Source: an uncultured Loktanella sp.
GTDB taxonomy: Bacteria; Pseudomonadota; Alphaproteobacteria; Rhodobacterales; Rhodobacteraceae
Length of the DNA stretch: 10,251 nucleotides
Direction of reading: 5' to 3'
Assembly (NCBI GenBank): GCA_913061335.1
Contig: CAJXTP010000093.1
Coordinates: forward strand, 1-10,251
The notes beneath the pieces were generated by a model. It searched no databases. It saw only the letters and a list, made by a program, of their open reading frames with translations, and was not told where the DNA came from. This document shows positions 6,807 through 10,251 of the stretch, in pieces. Numbering within the stretch: the first letter of the stretch is position 1; every line of letters starts with the position of its first letter. The position numbers were made by a program, and so were the translations under genes.

Positions 6807-7561
6807 CAAGAGACCTCAGATTTAGGGGGGGTAGGACGGGTACGGTAAATTGCACCCTTCAATTTCAAGCGAACCGCTTGCCAGTGGATCAGGATGATCG
6901 TGCGCAACGCACCCAGAGGTTGGCGTATGCTTGCGCGGATTAGCCGCGTGGTGGTCATGGGCTGACGCGTGCCAGACAATGTTGCCACGACGCCTTCGGC
7001 TTTATTGTGGAAATGGATCTGGATTGCGATTTTGTCGGCACGAATATCAAAGTGGAACGTGTATTGCCCCGCCACGTCTTGAAATGGGGAGACATGCAGT
7101 ACTTTGGGCTTTGTGATCGGGGTTTCTGCCGTGATTGGCGCGAAGTTATGGTGATGGCAAAGATATGAGTGACGATCACCAAAGGGTGTCGAGACCTCGG
7201 CGATTACCGCGATTAGTTCATCACGCGAGATTGCCAGCCAAAAACTAACTGGATTGAAAGCATAACCCAAGAAACGTGGCTGAGCCAGTAAGCGAAGTTG
7301 TACTTGCTGGTCGCTTAAACCGCAGCTTGTTAGAGCCTCGCGTGCCCAGACTGACCCACGTCCCGCCTTCAACGGGCCACCGTGGTCGTTGTCGTGCAAT
7401 GACATTAAGTTGAAGCGGTTGCGCGAAAACAGTTTTGGCATCGCAGCAGTGCTTTCTGGGTCGATCAAAACAAAACCAACGCCATAGCGGAATCTATGTC
7501 GGACCACACCGCGCCGGGTATGGGTCGTTACCCCCGCGATATGTTCGGGAGCATGTATCAT
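6806..7561 (-). CDS. DUF1365 family protein
   Basis: A 251-residue protein matching DUF1365: an N-terminal HTRRGVVRHRFRYGVGFVLID (14-34), a central LLAQPRFLGYAFNPVSFW (91-108), EVSTPFGDRHSY (122-133), and LHVSPFQDVAGQYTFHF in the second half. No catalytic mechanism is established for the family. Its R. sphaeroides homologue (RSP_1090, annotated as a cyclopropane-fatty-acid-related protein) is in the sigma-E regulon and was reported, with RSP_1091, to be needed for normal singlet-oxygen-dependent ChrR breakdown. The start is ATG at 7561, overlapping the flavoprotein stop by 4 nt (ATGA), with a GGAG sequence 11 nt upstream. The frame continues to 7654 without family similarity. A run of seven C on the coding strand near the 3' end (6825-6831) is read through in frame. 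Confidence 0.92.
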   Translation of the reverse strand: MIHAPEHIAGVTTHTRRGVVRHRFRYGVGFVLIDPESTAAMPKLFSRNRFNLMSLHDNDHGGPLKAGRGSVWAREALTSCGLSDQQVQLRLLAQPRFLGYAFNPVSFWLAISRDELIAVIAEVSTPFGDRHSYLCHHHNFAPITAETPITKPKVLHVSPFQDVAGQYTFHFDIRADKIAIQIHFHNKAEGVVATLSGTRQPMTTTRLIRASIRQPLGALRTIILIHWQAVRLKLKGAIYRTRPTPPKSEVS

Positions 7562-8838
7562 GCGACTTGCCGCTCCATCATACGCGCGACGCGCACGGCA
7601 CTTGCAAAGCCGTCTTCGTGAAATCCGTGCCGTGTATATGCGCCCGCAAACCAAGTATTATATTGCCCTTGTATCGCGGAAAGCTGGCGCTGTGCCGTAA
7701 GTGCGGCGGTATCAAAAACCGGATGGCGAAATGTCTTTTGGTCGTAAATAAGATGATCTGGCACAGTGGTCGATGGGTTCAGCGACACAAATATCGGATC
7801 GTCTTGCGGTATATTTTGTAAGCGGTTCATCCAATAAGTGACACCGATCGTGGGTTCTGGTTGTCTTGTGTCTGCGTTGTAAATCCAGCTGGACCAAGCG
7901 CTACGCCGTTGCGGCATTTGGTTGATGTCTCGATGTAGGATCATTTGGTTGTCTTGATATCGGATCGCGGACAAAGCTTGGGTTTCGCTTGGCGTTGGCA
8001 GGTCAAGCAGTCGCAACGCTTGATCGGGGTGGCAGGCAAAAATGACCTGATCAAACGGCGCTTGGGGCGCGCCAGCACATATCAACTGACTTTGTTTGCC
8101 ATCGCGCAATACAGATTGCACTGGCATGTCTTTATGAATTGCAACGCCGCGCCCTCGCAAATGATGTTCTAGCCGGCGAACATATTCGATGCTGCCGCCG
8201 TCAACCGTCCACCATTGATGCTGGCCCGATGTGCTTAGCAATGCGTGGTTGCGGAAGAACTGTAACAACGCGCCCGCCGGAAAAGCACGAATATCGGCGG
8301 GCGGAGTTGACCAGATCGCCCCACAAAGTGGCATCAGGTAGTAGCGCTGGAACCAATCACCCAATTTCAGGTTATCCATTAGGTCGCCTATGGTCGTGTT
8401 GTCTTCGACGTCGATATCTTTTGCTTTTGCGTTAAAGCGTAGAATGTCGCGGATCATACGTGCAAACTCGGGCCGCAACAGGTTTCTTGGTTGGGCGGCC
8501 AGTGCGCGAAAGTTGCGCAGCCCATATTCGATCTCACCGTCGTTGACCGAGATACCAAAGCTCATGTCGCTTTTCGCCACAGGCACATTTAGATCCTGAA
8601 ACATGCGGGTCAGATGCGGGTAGTTCGCGTAGTTGAAGACGATGAACCCCGTGTCCACAGGCTGCGTACCGTGCATTCCCGCCATAACAGTGCGGGCATG
8701 TCCACCAAGCGTTGGCGCAGCTTCAAACAGCGACACCGAGTGGTGTGGTGCCAAAAGATAAGCTGCAGCAAGGCCGGAAATACCTCCGCCAATTACAGCA
8801 ATACGTTGTGGGACAATGGGCTGAGCATCAAGGGACAT
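7558..8838 (-). CDS. FAD-dependent flavin amine oxidase-like oxidoreductase
   Basis: A 426-residue flavoprotein of the NAD(P)/FAD-binding, amine-oxidase-like superfamily. The N-terminal dinucleotide fold has RIAVIGGGISGLAAAYLL (12-29) with the ribose-binding Glu39, followed by PTLGGHARTV (42-51) and VDTGFIVFNYANYP (61-74). The C-terminal FAD-closing motif is WFAGAYTRHGFHEDG (396-410). The R. sphaeroides relative RSP_1091 is sigma-E dependent and linked to ChrR turnover and unusual fatty-acid chemistry. Acting as an acyl-chain dehydrogenase or desaturase is plausible but not shown here. The start is ATG at 8838, with a good GGAG ribosome site 5 nt upstream. The frame stays open to 9027, but that stretch contains the divergent promoters, and ATG 8862 lies next to the -10 element. 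It is the first gene of the operon, and its stop overlaps the DUF1365 start. Confidence 0.93.
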   Translation of the reverse strand: MSLDAQPIVPQRIAVIGGGISGLAAAYLLAPHHSVSLFEAAPTLGGHARTVMAGMHGTQPVDTGFIVFNYANYPHLTRMFQDLNVPVAKSDMSFGISVNDGEIEYGLRNFRALAAQPRNLLRPEFARMIRDILRFNAKAKDIDVEDNTTIGDLMDNLKLGDWFQRYYLMPLCGAIWSTPPADIRAFPAGALLQFFRNHALLSTSGQHQWWTVDGGSIEYVRRLEHHLRGRGVAIHKDMPVQSVLRDGKQSQLICAGAPQAPFDQVIFACHPDQALRLLDLPTPSETQALSAIRYQDNQMILHRDINQMPQRRSAWSSWIYNADTRQPEPTIGVTYWMNRLQNIPQDDPIFVSLNPSTTVPDHLIYDQKTFRHPVFDTAALTAQRQLSAIQGQYNTWFAGAYTRHGFHEDGFASAVRVARMMERQVA

Positions 8839-8863
8839 CGTATCTCCGGCGTGTTGTTTCATA

Positions 8864-8893
8864 GTGTTACGACACAAGATAATATTTGGATCA
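8864..8893 (-). promoter_or_regulatory. Putative sigma-E (RpoE) promoter of the six-gene operon
   Basis: On the minus strand TGATCC (8893-8888) is followed by exactly 18 nt and then TAACAC (8869-8864). This agrees with the R. sphaeroides sigma-E pattern of TGATCC at -35 and TAAGA-like at -10. Transcription would start near 8857, leaving a leader of about 20 nt before the flavoprotein ATG at 8838. Confidence 0.75.
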
Positions 8894-8903
8894 AAAATGA
8901 TCC
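8888..8903. promoter_or_regulatory. Palindrome formed by two opposed -35 elements
   Basis: GGATCA (8888-8893), AAAA (8894-8897) and TGATCC (8898-8903) make a perfect 6-bp inverted repeat. The arms are the -35 boxes of the two divergent promoters, so two polymerase footprints would overlap almost completely at this site. Confidence 0.75.
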
Positions 8904-8927
8904 GGCTTTTATCTGCACACGTAATGG
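8898..8927 (+). promoter_or_regulatory. Putative sigma-E (RpoE) autoregulatory promoter of rpoE-chrR
   Basis: TGATCC (8898-8903), an 18-nt spacer, then TAATGG (8922-8927). The spacer length equals that of the opposing promoter, and both share TTATCT in the middle of the spacer and CG just before TAA. The expected start is near 8934, giving a leader of about 64 nt before the rpoE ATG. R. sphaeroides rpoE-chrR is likewise autoregulated. Confidence 0.7.
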
Positions 8928-8997
8928 ACGTATGTTGATCACAAGCCACGATATCGACCGCGCTGACTGGCACCCTAATGGCGGGGTGCGAAAGGAC

Positions 8998-9564
8998 ATG
9001 AATAAGATGAAGCCAACGGCCACTCAAGTCTCACCACAAACCACGTGGATGTTGGCGGTGCGCGATCATCGTGATCGCACGGCTTTTTCTGCGCTGTTTG
9101 ATCATTTTGCGCCGCGCCTGAAGGGATTTGTCATGCGGTCGGGAACTGGTTCTGCGCAGGCAGAAGAGATCGTGCAAGAGGTCCTGTTGACGGTCTGGCG
9201 CAAGGCTGAACAGTTTGATCCGGCGCGCGCGCAAGTATCGGCTTGGATATACCAGATTGCACGCAATCGCCAAATTGACGTGATCCGCAAAGAGGGACGA
9301 CCGTTGCCCGATGAGTTGCGCGAGGATCCAGCGGCAGAGCCTGATGCCAGCCAAATTCTTGCAGTTGAGCAAGAAGTCAATCAATTGAAACAAGCGCTAG
9401 AGCGGCTTAAGCCCGATCAACGCACGATCATCAATCAAGCCTATTTGGGGGAGCTGACCCAACAAGAGATCAGCACGCAAACTGGCCTACCACTTGGAAC
9501 AATAAAATCACGTATCCGGCTTGGTCTGGAACGTCTGCGTCACGAGTTAAAGGATCTGCGATAA
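8998..9564 (+). CDS. rpoE: RpoE-type ECF sigma factor (ECF11, ChrR-regulated)
   Basis: A 188-residue extracytoplasmic-function sigma factor that directs RNA polymerase to singlet-oxygen stress promoters. Region 2 spans about residues 28-100, with FDHFAPRLKGFVMRSG (34-49), EEIVQEVLLTVWRKA (56-70) and SAWIYQIARNRQIDVIRK (81-98). Region 4 spans about 130-185, with the helix-turn-helix TQQEISTQTGLPLGTIKSRIR. It is clearly similar to R. sphaeroides RpoE, including the region 2.1 Lys and Met (Lys42, Met46) that I recall as important for ChrR binding. The start is uncertain between ATG 8998 and ATG 9007; 8998 is used, with GGGGTG 9 nt upstream, while AAAGGA would serve 9007. The frame runs open far upstream through the divergent promoters, so longer starts are rejected. 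chrR follows one base after the stop. Confidence 0.95.
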   Translation: MNKMKPTATQVSPQTTWMLAVRDHRDRTAFSALFDHFAPRLKGFVMRSGTGSAQAEEIVQEVLLTVWRKAEQFDPARAQVSAWIYQIARNRQIDVIRKEGRPLPDELREDPAAEPDASQILAVEQEVNQLKQALERLKPDQRTIINQAYLGELTQQEISTQTGLPLGTIKSRIRLGLERLRHELKDLR

Positions 9565-9565
9565 A

Positions 9566-10201
9566 ATGACCGCAATCACACACCATACCTCCGATAGCTT
9601 GCTAGCAGCCTTTGCTGTTGGGAGCCTGCCACACCCCTATGCGGTTGTTGTTGCCGCCCATATTTCGCTGTGCCTTGAGTGCCGTTCTGCTTTTGAGGCC
9701 CATCAGGCCGTCGGGGGTGTTGTCCTAGATACCGGCGACACGGAGGCGACTTCAGAACGTTTGAAATCCAACGTTCTCGATTTGCTTGATGCTCCGTACA
9801 CACCTACGCCGCAGTACGCGCGTTCGGGCGTTTACCCCGGTCCGGTGATGGCTGCCTTGAAGGGTAAAAAACCAAAGTGGAGGCGACTAGGGTTGGGCGT
9901 GCGACAGAGCATTTTGTCGTCGGGGCACGAAGGTTCTGTGCGGTTGCTTCATATTCCGCCCGGCCAAGCGGTACCGGATCATAGCCACAACGGGCTTGAG
10001 TTGACGCTGGTTTTGCAGGGTAGTTTTAGTGACGAAACTGGTCGATTTGGCGTCGGTGATCTAGAGACTGCGGATCAGGCGTTGGAGCACACACCGATTG
10101 CGGACGCAGGTGTGCCATGCATCTGTCTTGCCGCAACGGACGCGCCTTTGCGGTTCAATTCTGTTCTTCCGCGCCTACTGCAGCCGCTATTCCGCATCTA
10201 A
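9566..10201 (+). CDS. chrR: ChrR zinc anti-sigma factor (ASD plus cupin domain)
   Basis: A 211-residue cytoplasmic anti-sigma factor that binds RpoE until singlet oxygen or organic hydroperoxide triggers its release and breakdown. The N-terminal zinc anti-sigma domain has His7, His32, Cys36 and Cys39 (HISLCLEC), matching R. sphaeroides His6/His31/Cys35/Cys38 with a one-residue shift. The C-terminal cupin-like domain keeps a second metal set: His139, His141 and Glu145 (PDHSHNGLE) plus His175 (EHTP). The Cys185/Cys187 pair in CICLAATDAPLRFNS is also kept. The linker between domains (about 55-90) is the most divergent part. ATG at 9566 lies one base after the rpoE stop, with AAGGAT upstream inside rpoE, so the pair is probably translationally coupled. 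All known metal ligands are present, so it should be functional. Confidence 0.96.
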   Translation: MTAITHHTSDSLLAAFAVGSLPHPYAVVVAAHISLCLECRSAFEAHQAVGGVVLDTGDTEATSERLKSNVLDLLDAPYTPTPQYARSGVYPGPVMAALKGKKPKWRRLGLGVRQSILSSGHEGSVRLLHIPPGQAVPDHSHNGLELTLVLQGSFSDETGRFGVGDLETADQALEHTPIADAGVPCICLAATDAPLRFNSVLPRLLQPLFRI

Positions 10202-10251
10202 GGCCCGTTACCTCACTCACGTTCCTGTGATTGCGTGAACTAACCCGTGCT
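10202..10251. other. Short sequence after chrR
   Basis: The last 50 bases hold no start of a recognisable gene. TCACG (10217-10221) and CGTGA (10234-10238) could form a weak 5-bp stem with a 12-nt loop, but no T tract is visible before the window ends. Confidence 0.4.

Noticed and set aside
6687..6831. Two seven-base homopolymer runs (C7 at 6687-6693, G7 at 6825-6831) as possible phase-variation sites
   Set aside because: Both lie within intact, in-frame codons of conserved genes, and seven bases is short for slippage control; no frame disruption is seen.
8614..8997. Upstream extension of the rpoE frame, giving a 316-residue protein
   Set aside because: The extension runs antisense through the flavoprotein gene and across the divergent promoters, and is unlike ECF sigma factors; starts at 8998 or 9007 match the family length.
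8839..9027. Upstream extension of the flavoprotein frame, including ATG at 8862
   Set aside because: It crosses the promoter palindrome and ATG 8862 touches the -10 element; ATG 8838 has a clear GGAG ribosome site and places the FAD motif at the usual distance.
10202..10251. Terminator after chrR
   Set aside because: Only a 5-bp stem with a 12-nt loop is visible and no T tract follows before the window ends.
1..10251. CRISPR arrays, insertion sequences, tRNA or rRNA genes
   Set aside because: No regularly spaced direct repeats, transposase-like frames, terminal inverted repeats of element size, or RNA gene signatures were found on reading both strands.

Overview
The window looks like marine Rhodobacteraceae (roseobacter-group Alphaproteobacteria). 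The evidence is a TAXI-type TRAP transporter with a fused permease, a RpoE-ChrR (ECF11-type) sigma/anti-sigma pair closely resembling the Rhodobacter sphaeroides singlet-oxygen regulators, moderate GC content, and an intergenic stretch of short recurring GC-rich motifs. The genus cannot be fixed from sequence alone.

Layout: (1) 2-3048, plus strand: a TAXI solute receptor, cut by the left window edge just inside its signal peptide, then a short intergenic hairpin, then a 672-residue fused DctQM-type TRAP permease. (2) 3049-3783: a 735-bp convergent intergenic region with no convincing gene; it holds small inverted repeats and several copies of a GACCTT-type motif. (3) 3784-8838, minus strand: six genes in one tight operon, read from right to left: flavin amine oxidase-like protein, DUF1365 protein, cyclopropane-fatty-acid-synthase-like methyltransferase, short-chain dehydrogenase, TspO/MBR-like membrane protein, DUF2177 membrane protein. 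Every junction is a 1-8 nt stop/start overlap. (4) 8839-8997: divergent control region. (5) 8998-10201, plus strand: rpoE and chrR, one base apart.

The control region is the key to the window. It contains a perfect inverted repeat, GGATCA-AAAA-TGATCC, whose two arms are the -35 elements of two back-to-back promoters. Each has the form TGATCC-N18-TAA, matching the R. sphaeroides sigma-E consensus. One promoter fires left into the six-gene operon, the other right into rpoE-chrR. The inferred circuit is that singlet oxygen inactivates the zinc anti-sigma factor ChrR, and RpoE then activates its own operon and the adjacent membrane-lipid operon together.

The first three genes of the minus operon (flavoprotein, DUF1365, Cfa-like) match a conserved set of the RpoE-ChrR regulon. 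In R. sphaeroides the flavoprotein and DUF1365 homologues (RSP_1091 and RSP_1090) affect ChrR turnover, and related enzymes make furan fatty acids. The Cfa-like protein lacks two of the five bicarbonate ligands of E. coli Cfa, which fits a fatty-acid methylase better than a true cyclopropane synthase. The distal TspO-like and DUF2177 genes are the least explained part and the best candidates for undescribed functions. The TRAP transporter is probably an unrelated neighbour.
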